This document shows positions 24,364 to 39,268 of a DNA stretch of 64,000 nt, in pieces. The stretch is from the NCBI GenBank assembly GCA_963678705.1, contig CAVMBN010000124.1, positions 1-64,000 of the forward strand. The letters are read 5' to 3'. The first letter of the stretch is position 1. The number at the start of each line of letters is the position of its first letter. The notes beneath the pieces were generated by a model. That model searched no databases. It was given only the letters and a program-made list of their open reading frames with translations, and was not told the origin of the DNA. The DNA is from Panorpa germanica. Its lineage: Eukaryota > Arthropoda > Insecta > Mecoptera > Panorpidae. A program made the translations under genes and the position numbers.

Positions 24364-25898
24364 CCAAGTGACCTTCAAAGAATTAGACCGGCAAAAACCT
24401 ATAGGTACGTCTACTGCGCTATGGAGAACTATTTTCATTGTCGAACAGTATTTTACAAACCGATTACCGTTCCATGAAAAGGCAACTATCTAAAGGTTGT
24501 CCTCAGCGATCTGTAATGGGGCCTGAGCTCTGGAACATGGTATTCAACAATAACTGTGTTTCTCACTCGAAAGGTTGTGTAGACATATGTTTTGCCAACG
24601 ATAATGTGATCTTTATCGGTGCAAATAGTACAGAAACCCTAAAAAGCCGTTCTCGACCTGCTATATATAAAATATGTAGTTTCTTGAAGCTACAAAGCTA
24701 CAAAACAAATACAGTAACAACGAATGATAAACTTGTAACACACCTTGCGCGTGTCACAAGGACGGAATGAAGCCTAAACTCGGCAACTGTGCCGACACTA
24801 TACAAGAGGGCATTTATGCTAATAGTTGTGTATTGTGCTTCGGCATGGTATTACAGGATCAATCTTCCAGATCTTCCATGCAAAGAACTATGTTATTGAC
24901 GATAACGCGTTGTTGCAGAACTGTATCTACAGAAGTGGTGCAAGTGATATTAAGGACAATTCCTTTAGATTTAAAAATCACTCATGCACTTACTCAAGTA
25001 CAAATTACGCTAGAACTGAAAAAATCAAATTTTGATGATTTAAAATTAATGCGACAAATTTCGAGGATTTAAAGTTAATGCGGCTGTAGGATAAAAGTCT
25101 GGAGACGATACCAAATATATTGCCAAAGAGATGAATGCATATATGCATAAGCTCTGGCAAGACAGATAGGACTTAATACAAAAAGAAAGACCTACGTATT
25201 GGTTTACAAGGACGTTAATATTGCTTTGCAACACAAGTGGTTCCTATCTACTATGTGTGTGATCGGCTCCTGCTACTTTAGGTGAAAAAAGTGATTAAAA
25301 GTAAAAAATTAATTATGGTAAAAAATTAAATAAATTATATGAATACTTTTTCAAACGAAAAGTTTTTAAGTTTGTTTTAAATTTGTGTTAATTTATTCTA
25401 AACAAAGTGTTTTTACAAAAGTTTGACAGTTGGAAACCAGTGTTAAAAACGAATTTTTCAATACGCGTACACGCGGTCTTATAAACATAACCTCAAATTT
25501 GTAACTTTGATGTTTGATATAAGACATTAATAAGTGCGATAGACAAAAAAAGTGATAATAATTAGGTTAGTGTTAGTGCTAAAACATCAAGTGGTTTAAA
25601 ATTCAAGAAATCTGTAGAGATATATAAGCACTATCAAGTAAGTCGAATAACATTAACTATAAATAATATTAAAACACAAGAATTAGTTTATATAAATGCG
25701 TGTTTTAAATAATAATGAGAGTGTATTAATTGTTATAAGTGATTAAGTGAACAATATATGCGGTTTTCTTGGAAATAGTGATTGATCGTTTATGAACATT
25801 CAATGGTAACAAACAAATGGTAAGTAAGTAGGCATAAGTACAAGTATGTAAATGAGATATTTATAGAAATTCAGTGTGCCTTTGTTGATGTCCGGTGG
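24364..25898 (+). repeat. Satellite monomer 14 (1535 bp, 51-bp deletion)
   Basis: Near 25628 GATATATAAG joins directly to CACTATCAAG, deleting 51 bp across the helix-turn-helix-like frame. Monomer 22 has exactly the same deletion. Confidence 0.93.
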
Positions 25899-27483
25899 CC
25901 AAGTGACCTTCAAAGAATTAGACCGGCAAAAACCTATAGGTACGTCTACTGCGCTATGGAGAACTATTTTCAATGTCGAACATTATTTTACAAACCAATT
26001 ACCGTTCCATGAAAAGGCAACTATCTAAAGTTGTCCTCAGCGATCTGTAATGGGGCCTGAGCTCTGGAACATGGTATTCGACGAGAACTGTGTTTATCAC
26101 TCAAAAGGTTGTGTAGACATATGTTTTGCCAACGATAATGTGATCCTTATCGGTGCAAATAGTACAGAAACCCTAGAAAGCCGTTCTCGACCTGCTATAT
26201 ATAAAATCTGTAGTTTCTTGAAGCTACAAAGCTACGAATCAAATACAGTAACAACGAATGATAAACTTGTAACACACCTTGCGCGTGTCACAAGGACGGA
26301 ATAAACCTTAAACTCGGCAACTATGCCGACACTATACAAGGGGGCATTTATGCTAATAGTTGTGTATTGTGCTTCGGCATGGTATTACAAGATCAATCTT
26401 CCAGATCTTTCATGCAAAGAACTATGTTATTGACGATAACGCGTTGTTGCAGAACTGTATCTACAGAAGTGGTGCAAGTGATATTGGGGACAAATCCTTT
26501 AGATTTAAAAATTACTCATGCACTTACTCAAGTACAAATTACGCTAGAACTGAAAAAATCAAATTTTGATGATTTAAAATTAATGCAACAAATTTCGAGG
26601 ATTTAAAGTTAATGCGGCTGTAGGATAAAAGTCTGGAGACGATACCAAATATATTGCCAAAGAGATGAATGCATATATGCATAAGCTCTGGCAAGACAGA
26701 TGGGACTTAATACAAAAAGGAAGACCTACGTATTGGTTTACAAGGACGTTAATATTGCTTTGCAACACAAGTGGTTCCTATCTACTATGTGTGTGATCGG
26801 CTCCTGCTACTTTAGGTGAAAAAAGTGATTAAAAGTGAGAAATAAAATATGGAAAAAAATTAAATAAATTATATGAATACTTTTTTAAACGAAAAGTATT
26901 TAAGTTTGTTTTAAATTTGTGTTAATTTACCCTAAACAAAGTGTTTTTACAAAAGTTTGACAGTTGGAAACCAGTGTTAAAAACGAATTTTTCAATACGC
27001 GTACACGCGGTCTTATAAACATAACCTCAAATTTGTAACTTTGATGTTTGATATAAGACATTAATAAGTGCGATAGACAAAAAAAGTGATAATAATTAGG
27101 TTAGTGTTAGTGCTAAAACATCAAGTGGTTTAAAATTCAAGAAATCTGTAGAGATATATAAGGAAGACCTCATATAAACACTACAAATATACGGAAGACA
27201 AAAGGTTGCCGCCCACTATCAAGTAAGTCGAATAACATTAACTATAAATAATATTAAAACACAAGAATTAGTTTATATAAATGCGTGTTTTAAATAATAA
27301 TGAGAGTGTATTAATTGTTATAAGTGATTAAGTGAACAATATATGCGGTTTTCTTGGAAATAGTGATTGATCGTTCATGAACATTCAATGGTAACAAACA
27401 AATGGTAAGTAAGTAGGCATAAGTACAAGTATGTATATGAGATAATTATAGAAATTCAGTGTGCCTTTGTTGATGTCCGGTGT
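25899..27483 (+). repeat. Satellite monomer 15 (1585 bp)
   Basis: One G is lost at CTAAAGTTGTCC. The RT-relic frame ends in GGAATAAACC instead of GGAATGAAGC, a marker shared with monomers 16, 18 and 23. Confidence 0.93.
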
Positions 27484-29069
27484 CCAAGTGACCCTCAAAG
27501 AATTAGACCGGCAAAAACCTATAGGTACGTCTACTGCGCTATGGAGAACTATTTTCATTGTCGAACATTATTTTACAAACCGATTACCGTTCCATGAAAA
27601 GGCAACTATCTAAAGGTTGTCCTCAGCGATCTGTAATGGGGCCTGAGCTCTGGAACATGGTATTCGACGAGAACTGTGTTTCTCACTCGAAAGGTTGTGT
27701 AGACATATGTTTTGCCAACGATAATGTGATCCTTATCGGTGCAAATAGTACAGAAACCCTAGAAAGCCGTTCTCGACCTGCTATATATAAAATATGTAGT
27801 TTCTTGAAGCTACAAAGCTACGAAACAAATACAGTAACAACGAATGATAAACTTGTAACACACCTTGCGCGTGTCACAAGGACGGAATAAACCTTAAACT
27901 CGGCAACTATGCCGACACTATACAAGGGGGCATTTATGCTAATAGTTGTGTATTGTGCTTCGGCATGGTATTACAAGATCAATCTTCCAGATCTTTCATG
28001 CAAAGAACTATGTTATTGACGATGACGCGTTGTTGCAGAACTGTATCTACAGAAGTGGTGCAAGTGATATTGGAGACAATTCCTTTAGATTTAAAAATCA
28101 CTCATGCACTTACTCAATTACAAATTACGCTAGAACTGAAAAAATCAAATTTTGATGATTTAAAATTAATGCGACAAATTTCGAGGATTTAAAGTTAATG
28201 CGGCTGTAGGATAAAAGTCTGGAGACGATACCAAATATATTGCCAAAGAGATGAATGCATATATGCATAAGCTCTGGCAAGACAGATAGGACTTAATACA
28301 AAAAGGAAGACCTACGTATTGGTTTACAAGGACGTTAATATTGCTTTGCAACACAAGTGGTTCCTATCTACTATGTGTGTGATCGGCTCCTGCTACTATA
28401 GGTGAAAAAAGTGATTAAAAGTGAGAAATTAATTATGGAAAAAAATTAAATAAATTATATGAATACTTTTTCAAACGAAAAGTATTTAAGTTTGTTTTAA
28501 ATTTGTGTTAATTTACCCTAAACAAAGTGTTTTTACAAAAGTTTTACAGTTGGAAACCAGTGTTAAAAACGAATTTTTCATTACGCGTACACGCGATCTT
28601 ATAAACATAACCTCAAATTTGTAACTTTGATGTTTGATATAAGTCATTATTAAGTGCGATAGACAAAAAAAGTGATAATAATTAGGTTAGTGTTAGTGCT
28701 AAAACATCAAGTGGTTTAAAATTCAAGAAATCTGTAGAGATATATAAGGAAGACCTCATATAAACACTACAAATATACGGAAGACAAAAGGTTGCCGCCC
28801 ACTATGAAGTAAGTCGAATAACATTAACTATAAATAATATTAAAACACAAGATTTAGTTTATATAAATGCGTGTTTTAAATAATAATGAGAGTGTATTAA
28901 TTGTTATAAGTGATTAAGTGAACAATATATGCGGTTTTCTTGGAAATAGTGATTGATCGTTCATGAACATTCAATGGTAACAAACAAATGGTAAGTAAGT
29001 AGGCATAAGAACAAGTATGTATATGAGATATTGATAGAAATTCAGTGTGCCTTTGTTGATGTCCGGTGG
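27484..29069 (+). repeat. Satellite monomer 16 (1586 bp)
   Basis: Marked by GGTGTCCAAGTGACCC at its start, CTACTATAGGTG, and GTCATTATTAAG in the spacer. Monomer 18 shows the same private variants. Confidence 0.94.
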
Positions 29070-30655
29070 CCAAGTGACCTTCAAAGAATTAGACCGGCAA
29101 AAACCTATAGGTACGTCTACTGCGCTATGGAGAACTATTTTCATTGTCGAACAGTATTTTACAAACCGATTACCGTTCCATGAAAAGGCAACTATCTAAA
29201 GGTTGTCCTCAGCGATCTGTAATGGGGCCTGAGCTCTGCAACATGGTATTCGACGAGAACTGTGTTTCTCATTTGAAAGGTTGTGTAGACATATGTTTTG
29301 CCAACGATAATGTGATGTTTATCGGTGCAAATAGTACAGAAACCCTAAAAAGCCGTTCTCGACCTGCTATATATAAAATATGTAGTTTCTTGAAGCAACA
29401 AAGCTACGAAACAAATACAGTAACAACGAATGATAAACTTGTAACACACCTTGCGCGTGTCACAAGGACGGAATGAAGCCTAAACTCGGCAACTATGCCG
29501 ACACTATACAAGGGGGCATTTATGCTAATAGTTGTGTATTGTGCTTCGGCATGGTATTACAGGATCAATCTTCCAGATCTTCCATGCAAAGAACTATGTT
29601 ATTGACGATAACGCGTTGTTGCAGAACTGTATCTACAGAGGTGGTGCAAGTGATATTGGGGACAATTCCTTTAGATTTAAAAATCACTCATGCACTTACT
29701 CAAGTACAAATTACGCTAGAACTGAAAAAATCAAATTTTGATGATTTAAAATTAATGCGACAAATTTCGAGGATTTAAAGTTAATGCGGCTGTAGGATAA
29801 AAGTCTGGAGACGATACCAAATATATTGCCAAAGAGATGAATGCATATATGCATAAGCTCTGGCAAGACAGATAGGACTTAATACAAAAAGGAAGACCTA
29901 CGTATTGGTTTACAAGGACGTTAATATTGCTTTGCAACACAAGTGGTTCCTATCTACTATGTGTGTGATCGGCTCCTGCTACTTTAGGTGAAAAAAGTGA
30001 TTAAAAGTGAGAAATTAGCTATGGTAAAAAATTAAATAAATTAAATGAACACTTTTTCAAACGAAAAGTTTTTAAGTTTGTTTTAAATTTGTGTTAATTT
30101 ACCCTAAACAAAGTGTTTTTACAAAAGTTTGACAGTTAGAAACCAGTGTTAAAAACGAATTTTTCAATACGCGTACACGCGGTCTTATAAACATAACCTC
30201 AAATTTGTAACTTTGATGTTTGATATAAGACATTAATAAGTGCGATAGACAAAAAAAGTGATAATAATTAGGTTAGTGTTAGTGCTAAAACATCAAGTGG
30301 TTTAAAATTCAAGAAATCTGTAGAGATATATAAGGAAGACCTCATATAAACACTACAAATATACGGAAGACAAAAGGTTGCCGCCCACTATCAAGTAAGT
30401 CGAATAACATTAACTATAAATAATATTAAAACACAAGAATTAGTTTATATAAATGCGTGTTTTAAATAATAATGAGAGTGTATTAATTGTTATAAGTGAT
30501 TAAGTGAACAATATATGCGGTTTTCTTGGAAATAGTGATTGATCGTTCATGAACATTCAATGGTAACAAACAAATGGTAAGTAAGTAGGCATAAGTACAA
30601 GTATGTATATGAGATAATTATAGAAATTCAGTGTGCCTTTGTTGATGTCCGGTGT
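29070..30655 (+). repeat. Satellite monomer 17 (1586 bp)
   Basis: It has the GAACAGTATT, GCTCTGCAAC and CTTGAAGCAACAA variants in the RT relic and GACAGTTAGAAACC in the spacer. It is duplicated as monomer 19. Confidence 0.94.
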
Positions 30656-32241
30656 CCAAGTGACCCTCAAAGAATTAGACCGGCAAAAACCTATAGGTAC
30701 GTCTACTGCGCTATGGAGAACTATTTTCATTGTCGAACATTATTTTACAAACCGATTACCGTTCCATGAAAAGGCAACTATCTAAAGGTTGTCCTCAGCG
30801 ATCTGTAATGGGGCCTGAGCTCTGGAACATGGTATTCGACGAGAACTGTGTTTCTCACTCGAAAGGTTGTGTAGACATATGTTTTGCCAACGATAATGTG
30901 ATCCTTATCGGTGCAAATAGTACAGAAACCCTAGAAAGCCGTTCTCGACCTGCTATATATAAAATATGTAGTTTCTTGAAGCTACAAAGCTACGAAACAA
31001 ATACAGTAACAACGAATGATAAACTTGTAACACACCTTGCGCGTGTCACAAGGACGGAATAAACCTTAAACTCGGCAACTATGCCGACACTATACAAGGG
31101 GGCATTTATGCTAATAGTTGTGTATTGTGCTTCGGCATGGTATTACAAGATCAATCTTCCAGATCTTTCATGCAAAGAACTATGTTATTGACGATGACGC
31201 GTTGTTGCAGAACTGTATCTACAGAAGTGGTGCAAGTGATATTGGAGACAATTCCTTTAGATTTAAAAATCACTCATGCACTTACTCAATTACAAATTAC
31301 GCTAGAACTGAAAAAATCAAATTTTGATGATTTAAAATTAATGCGACAAATTTCGAGGATTTAAAGTTAATGCGGCTGTAGGATAAAAGTCTGGAGACGA
31401 TACCAAATATATTGCCAAAGAGATGAATGCATATATGCATAAGCTCTGGCAAGACAGATAGGACTTAATACAAAAAGGAAGACCTACGTATTGGTTTACA
31501 AGGACGTTAATATTGCTTTGCAACACAAGTGGTTCCTATCTACTATGTGTGTGATCGGCTCCTGCTACTATAGGTGAAAAAAGTGATTAAAAGTGAGAAA
31601 TTAATTATGGAAAAAAATTAAATAAATTATATGAATACTTTTTCAAACGAAAAGTATTTAAGTTTGTTTTAAATTTGTGTTAATTTACCCTAAACAAAGT
31701 GTTTTTACAAAAGTTTTACAGTTGGAAACCAGTGTTAAAAACGAATTTTTCATTACGCGTACACGCGATCTTATAAACATAACCTCAAATTTGTAACTTT
31801 GATGTTTGATATAAGTCATTATTAAGTGCGATAGACAAAAAAAGTGATAATAATTAGGTTAGTGTTAGTGCTAAAACATCAAGTGGTTTAAAATTCAAGA
31901 AATCTGTAGAGATATATAAGGAAGACCTCATATAAACACTACAAATATACGGAAGACAAAAGGTTGCCGCCCACTATGAAGTAAGTCGAATAACATTAAC
32001 TATAAATAATATTAAAACACAAGATTTAGTTTATATAAATGCGTGTTTTAAATAATAATGAGAGTGTATTAATTGTTATAAGTGATTAAGTGAACAATAT
32101 ATGCGGTTTTCTTGGAAATAGTGATTGATCGTTCATGAACATTCAATGGTAACAAACAAATGGTAAGTAAGTAGGCATAAGAACAAGTATGTATATGAGA
32201 TATTGATAGAAATTCAGTGTGCCTTTGTTGATGTCCGGTGG
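30656..32241 (+). repeat. Satellite monomer 18 (1586 bp)
   Basis: Copy of monomer 16 with no difference that I noticed by eye at the marker positions. Confidence 0.94.
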
Positions 32242-33806
32242 CCAAGTGACCTTCAAAGAATTAGACCGGCAAAAACCTATAGGTACGTCTACTGCGCTAT
32301 GGAGAACTATTTTCATTGTCGAACAGTATTTTACAAACCGATTACCGTTCCATGAAAAGGCAACTATCTAAAGGTTGTCCTCAGCGATCTGTAATGGGGC
32401 CTGAGCTCTGCAACATGGTATTCGACGAGAACTGTGTTTCTCATTTGAAAGGTTGTGTAGACATATGTTTTGCCAACGATAATGTGATGTTTATCGGTGC
32501 AAATAGTACAGAAACCCTAAAAAGCCGTTCTCGACCTGCTATATATAAAATATGTAGTTTCTTGAAGCAACAAAGCTACGAAACAAATACAGTAACAACG
32601 AATGATAAACTTGTAACACACCTTGCGCGTGTCACAAGGACGGAATGAAGCCTAAACTCGGCAACTATGCCGACACTATACAAGGGGGCATTTATGCTAA
32701 TAGTTGTGTATTGTGCTTCGGCATGGTATTACAGGATCAATCTTCCAGATCTTCCATGCAAAGAACTATGTTATTGACGATAACGCGTTGTTGCAGAACT
32801 GTATCTACAGAGGTGGTGCAAGTGATATTGGGGACAATTCCTTTAGATTTAAAAATCACTCATGCACTTACTCAAGTACAAATTACGCTAGAACTGAAAA
32901 AATCAAATTTTGATGATTTAAAATTAATGCGACAAATTTCGAGGATTTAAAGTTAATGCGGCTGTAGGATAAAAGTCTGGAGACGATACCAAATATATTG
33001 CCAAAGAGATGAATGCATATATGCATAAGCTCTGGCAAGACAGATAGGACTTAATACAAAAAGGAAGACCTACGTATTGGTTTACAAGGACGTTAATATT
33101 GCTTTGCAACACAAGTGGTTCCTATCTACTATGTGTGTGATCGGCTCCTGCTACTTTAGGTGAAAAAAGTGATTAAAAGTGAGAAATTAGCTATGGTAAA
33201 AAATTAAATAAATTAAATGAACACTTTTTCAAACGAAAAGTTTTTAAGTTTGTTTTAAATTTGTGTTAATTTACCCTAAACAAAGTGTTTTTACAAAAGT
33301 TTGACAGTTAGAAACCAGTGTTAAAAACGAATTTTTCAATACGCGTACACGCGGTCTTATAAACATAACCTCAAATTTGTAACTTTGATGTTTGATATAA
33401 GACATCAATAAGTGCGATAGACAAAAAAAGTGATAATAATTAGATTAGTGTTAGTACTAAAACATCAAGTGGTTTAAAATTCAAGAAATCTGTAGAGATA
33501 TATAAGAAAGACCTCATATAAACACTACAAATATACGGAAGACAAAAGGTTGCCGCCCACTATCAAGTAAGTCGAATAACATTAACTATAAATAATATTA
33601 AAACACAAGATTTAGTTTATATAAATGCGTGTTTTAAATAATAATGAGAGTGTATTAATTGTTATAAGTGATTAAGTGAACAATATATGCGGTTTTCTTG
33701 GAAATAGTGATTGATCGTTCATGATCATTCAATGGTAACAAACAAGTGGTAAGTAAGTAGGCATAAGTACAAGTATGTATATGAGATATTTATAGAAATT
33801 CAGTGT
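32242..33806 (+). repeat. Satellite monomer 19, ending at a 426-bp deletion junction
   Basis: Copy of monomer 17 up to about 33402, then the short-subfamily variants (GACATCAATAAG, TTAGTACTAAAAC, GTTCATGATC). This is a clear recombination switch inside one monomer. Confidence 0.92.
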
Positions 33807-34966
33807 TCAGCCTAAACTCGGCAACTATGCCGACACTATACAAGGGGGCATTTATGCTAATAGTTGTGTATTGTGCTTCGGCATGGTATTACAGGATCAA
33901 TCTTCCAGATCTTCCATGCAAAGAACTATGTTATTGACGATAACGCGTTGTTGCAGAACTGTATCTACAGAAGTGGTGCAAGTGATATTGGGGACAATTC
34001 CTTTAGATTTAAAAATCACTCATGCACTTACTCAAGTACAAATTACGCTAGAACTGAAAAAATCAAATTTTGATGATTTAAAATTAATGCGACAAATTTC
34101 GAGGATTTAAAGTTAATGCGGCTGTAGGATAAAAGTCTGGAGACGATACCAAATATATTGCCAAAGAGATGAATGCATATATGCATAAGCTCTGGCAAGA
34201 CAGATAGGACTTAATACATAAAGGAAGACCTACGTATTGGTTTACAAGGACGTTAATATTGCTTTGCAACACAAGTGGTTGCTATCTACTATGTGTGTGA
34301 TCGGCTCCTGCTACTTTAGGTGAAAAAAGTGATTAAAAGTGAGAAATTAGCTATGGTAAAAAATTAAATAAATTATATGAACACTTTTTCAAACGAAAAG
34401 TTTTTAAGTTTGTTTTAAATTTGTGTTAATTTACCCTAAACAAAGTGTTTTTACAAAAGTTTGACAGTTGGAAACCAGTGTTAAAAACGAATTTTTCAAT
34501 ACGCGTACACGCGGTCTTATAAACATAACCTCAAATTTGTAACTTTGATGTTTGATATAAGACATCAATAAGTGCGATAGACAAAAAAAGTGATAATAAT
34601 TAGATTAGTGTTAGTACTAAAACATCAAGTGGTTTAAAATTCAAGAAATCTGTAGAGATATATAAGGAAGACCTCATATAAACACTACAAATATACGGAA
34701 GACAAAAGGTTGCCGCCCACTATCAAGTAAGTCGAATAACATTAACTATAAATAATATTAAAACACAAGATTTAGTTTATATAAATGCGTGTTTTAAATA
34801 ATAATGAGAGTGTATTAATTGTTATAAGTGATTAAGTGAACAATATATGCGGTTTTCTTGGAAATAGTGATTGATCGTTCATGATCATTCAATGGTAACA
34901 AACAAGTGGTAAGTAAGTAGGCATAAGTACAAGTATGTATATGAGATATTTATAGAAATTCAGTGT
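33807..34966 (+). repeat. Short satellite monomer 20 (1160 bp)
   Basis: The junction reads CAGTGTTCAGCC, the second flavour of the 426-bp deletion (TCAGCC against TTAGCC in monomers 11 and 13). It begins a long+short+short trimer with monomer 19. Confidence 0.93.
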
Positions 34967-36147
34967 TCAGCCTAAACTCGGCAACTATGCCGACACTATA
35001 CAAGGGGGCATTTATGCTAATAGTTGTGTATTGTACTTCGGCATGGTATTACAGGATCAATCTTCCAGATCTTCCATGCAAAGAACTATGTTATTGACGA
35101 TAACGCGTTGTTGCAGAACTGTATCTACAGAAGTGGTGCAAGTGATATTGGGGACAATTCCTTTAGATTTAAAAATCACTCATTCACTTACTCAAGTACA
35201 AATTACGCTAGAACTGAAAAAATCAAATTTTGATGATTTAAAATTATTGCGACAAATTTTGAGAATTTAAAGGTAATGCGGCTGTAGGATAAAAGTCTGG
35301 AGACGATACCAAATATATTGCCAAAGAGATGAATGCATATATGCATAAGCTCTGGCAAGATAGATGGGACTTAATACAAAAAGGAAGACCTACGTAGTGG
35401 TTAACAAGGACGTTAATATTGCTTTGCAACACAAGTGGTTCCTATCTACTATGTGTGTGATCGGCTCCTGCTACTTTAGGTGAAAAAAGTGATTAAAAGT
35501 GAGAAATTAATTATGGTAAAAAATTAAATAAATAATATGAATACTTTTTCAAACGAAAAGTTTTTAAGTTTGTTTTAAATTTGTGTTAATTTACCCTAAA
35601 CAAAGTGTTTTTACAAAAGTTTGACAGTTGGAAACCAGTGTTAAAAACGAATTTTTCAATACGCGTACTCGCGGTCTTATAAACATAACCTCAAATTTGT
35701 AACTTTGATGTTTGATATAAGACATTAATAAGTGCGATAGACAAAAAAAGTGATAATAATTAGGTTAGTGTTAGTGCTAAAACATCAAGTGGTTTAAAAT
35801 TCAAGAATTCTGTAGAGATATATAAGGAAGACCTCATATAAACACTACAAATATACGGAAGACAAAAGGTTGCCGCCCACTATCAAGTAAGTCGAATAAC
35901 ATTAACTATAAATAATTTTAAAACACAAGAATTAGTTTATATAAATGCGTGTTTTAAATAATAATGAGAGTGTATTAATTGTTATAAGTGATTAAGTGAA
36001 CAATATATGCGGTTTTCTTGGAAATAGTGATTGATCGTTCATGAACATTCAATGGTAACAAACAAATGGTAAGTAAGTAGGCATAAGAACAAGTATGTAA
36101 ATGAGATATTTATAGAAATTCAGTGTGCCTTTGTTGATGTCCGGTGG
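34967..36147 (+). repeat. Short satellite monomer 21 (1160-bp type)
   Basis: It has the TCAGCC junction. Private variants are TTGTACTTCGGC, CACTCATTCACTT and AAATTTTGAGAATTTAAAGG. Monomer 26 shares the first two. Confidence 0.93.
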
Positions 36148-37682
36148 CCAAGTGACCTTCAAAGAATTAGACCGGCAAAAACCTATAGGTACGTCTACTG
36201 CGCTATGGAGAACTATTTTTAATGTCGAACAGTATTTTACAAACCGATTACCGTTCCATGAAAAGGCAACTATCTAAAGGTTGTCCTCAGCGATCTGTAA
36301 TGGGGCCTGAGCTCTGGAACATGGTATTCAACGAGAACTGTGTTTCTCACTCGAAAGGTTGTGTAGACATATGTTTTTCCAACGATAATGTGATCTTTAT
36401 CGGTGCAAATAGTACAGAAACCCTAAAAAGCCGTTCTCGACCTGCTATATATAAAATATGTAGTTTCTTGAAGCTACAAAGCTACAAAACAAATACAGTA
36501 ACAACGAATGATAAACTTGTAACACACCTTGCGCGTTTCACAAGGACGGAATGAAGCCTAAACTCGGCAACTGTGCCGACACTATACAAGGGGGCATTTA
36601 TGCTAATAGTTGTGTATTGTGCTTCGGCATGGTATTACAGGATCAATCTTCCAGATCTTCCATGCAAAGAACTATGTTATTGACGATAACGCGTTGTTGC
36701 AGAACTGTATCTACAGAAGTGGTGCAAGTGATATTAAGGACAATTCCTTTAGATTTAAAAATCACTCATGCACTTACTCAAGTACAAATTACGCTAGAAC
36801 TGAAAAAATCAAATTTTGATGATTTAAAATTAATGCGACAAATTTCGAGGATTTAAAGTTAATGCGGCTGTAGGATAAAAGTCTGGAGACGATACCAAAT
36901 ATATTGCCAAAGAGATAAATGCATATATGCATAAGCTCTGGCAAGACAGATAGGACTTAATACAAAAAGGAAGACCTACGTATTGGTTTACAAGGACGTT
37001 AATATTGCTTTGCAACACAAGTGGTTCCTATCTACTATGTGTGTGATCGGCTCCTGCTACTTTAGGTGAAAAAAGTGATTAAAAGTGAGAAATTAATTAT
37101 GGTAAAAAATTAAATAAATTATATGAATACTTTTTCAAACGAAAAGTTTTTAAGTTTGTTTTAAATTTGTGTTAATTTTAACTAAACAAAGTGTTTTTAC
37201 AAAAGTTTGACAGTTGGAAACCAGTGTTAAAAACAAATTTTTCAATACGCGTACACGCGGTCTTATAAACATAACCTCAAATTTGTAACTTTGATGTTTG
37301 ATATAAGACATTAATAAGTGCGATAGACAAAAAAAGTGATAATAATTAGGTTAGTGTTAGTGCTAAAACATCAAGTGGTTTAAAATTCAAGAAATCTGTA
37401 GAGATATATAAGCACTATCAAGTAAGTCGAATAACATTAACTATAAATAATATTAAAACACAAGAATTAGTTTATATAAATGCGTGTTTTAAATAATAAT
37501 GAGAGTGTATTAATTGTTATAAGTGATTAAGTGAACAATATATGCGGTTTTCTTGGAAATAGTGATTGATCGTTCATGAACATTCAATGGTAACAAACAA
37601 ATAATAAGTAAGTAGGCATAAGTACAAGTATGTAAATGAGATATTTATAGAAATTCAGTGTGCCTTTGTTGATGTCCGGTGG
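36148..37682 (+). repeat. Satellite monomer 22 (1535 bp, 51-bp deletion)
   Basis: Counterpart of monomer 14 at an offset of 11784 bp, with the same 51-bp deletion and shared GTATTCAAC, CAACTGTGCC and GATATTAAGG variants. Confidence 0.93.
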
Positions 37683-39268
37683 CCAAGTGACCTTCAAAGA
37701 ATTAGACCGGCAAAAACCTATAGGTACGTCTACTGCGCTATGGAGAACTATTTTCATTGTCGAACATTATTTTACAAACCGATTACCGTTCCATGAAAAG
37801 GCAACTATCTAAAAGTTGTCCTTAGCGATCTGTAATGGGGCCTGAGCTCTGGAACATGGTATTCGACGAGAACTGTGTTTATCACTCAAAAGGTTGTGTA
37901 GACATATGTTTTGCCAACGATAATGTGATCCTTATCGGTGCAAATAGTACAGAAACCCTAGAAAGCCGTTCTCGACCTGCTATATATAAAATCTGTAGTT
38001 TCTTGAAGCTACAAAGCTACGAATCAAATACAGTAACAACGAATGATAAACGTGTAACACACCTTGCGCGTGTCACAGGGACGGAATAAACCTTAAACTC
38101 GGCAACTATGCCGACACTATACAAGGGGGCATTTATGCTAATAGTTGTGTATTGTGCTTCGGCATGGTATTACAAGATCAATCTTCCAGATCTTTCATGC
38201 AAAGATTTATGTTATTGACGATGACGCGTTGTTGCAGAACTGTATCTACAAAAGTGGTGCAAGTGATATTGGAGACAATTCCTTTAGATTTAAAAATCAC
38301 TCATGCACTTACTCAATTACAAATTACGCTAGAACTGAAAAAATCAAATTTTGATGATTTAAAATTAATGCGACAAACTTCGAGGATTTAAAGTTAATGC
38401 GGCTGTAGGATAAAAGTCTGGAGACGATACCAAATATATTGCCAAAGAGATAAATGCATATATGCATAAGCTCTGGCAAGACAGATGGGACCTAATACAA
38501 AAAGGAAGACCTACGTATTGGTTTACAAGGACGTTAATATTGCTTTGCAACACAAGTGGTTCCTATCTACTATGTGTGTGATCGGCTCCTGCTACTTTAG
38601 GTGAAAAAAGTGATTAAAAGTGAGAAATTAATTATGGAAAAAAATTAAATAAATTATATGAATACTTTTTCAAACGAAAAGTATTTAAGTTTGTTTTAAA
38701 TTTGTGTTAATTTACCCTAAACAAAGTGTTTTTACAAAAGTTTTACAGTTGGAAACCAGTGTTAAAAACGAATTTTTTATTACGCGTACACGCGGTCTTA
38801 TAAACATAACCTCAAATTTGTAACTTTGTTGTTTGATATAAGACATTAATAAGTGCGATAGACAAAAAAAGTGATAATAATTAGGTTAGTGTTAGTGCTA
38901 AAACATCAAAAGGTTTAAAATTCAAGAAATCTGTAGAGATATATAAGGAAGACCTCATATAAACACTACAAATATACGGAAGACAAAAGGTTGCCGCCCA
39001 CTATCGAATAAGTCGAATAACATTAACTATAAATAATATTAAAACACAAGAATTAGTTTATATAAATGCGTGTTTTAAATAATAATGAGAGTGTATTAAT
39101 TGTTATAAGTGATTAAGTGAACAATATATGCGGTTTTCTTGGAAATAGTGATTGATCGTTCATGAACATTCAATGGTAACAAACAAATGGTAAGTAAGTA
39201 GGCATAAGTACAAGTATGTATATGAGATATTTATAGAAATTCAGTGTGCCTTTGTTGATGTCCGGTGG
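37683..39268 (+). repeat. Satellite monomer 23 (1586 bp)
   Basis: Counterpart of monomer 15 (shared GTTTATCACTCAAAAGG and GGAATAAACC). Private changes include CAAAGATTTATG, also seen in monomer 27. Confidence 0.93.

Larger units (their letters stand above)
27058..33402 (+). repeat. Recent 3172-bp tandem duplication (two near-identical dimers)
   Basis: About 27058-30230 is repeated at about 30230-33402. Shared private markers include GTGTCCAAGTGACCC, CTACTATAGG, GTCATTATTAAG, GATATTGATAG and ATTAAATGAACAC. Identity breaks just after 33402, where monomer 19 reads GACATCAATAAG and monomer 17 reads GACATTAATAAG. This is what unequal crossing over between monomers two apart would give. Confidence 0.85.
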
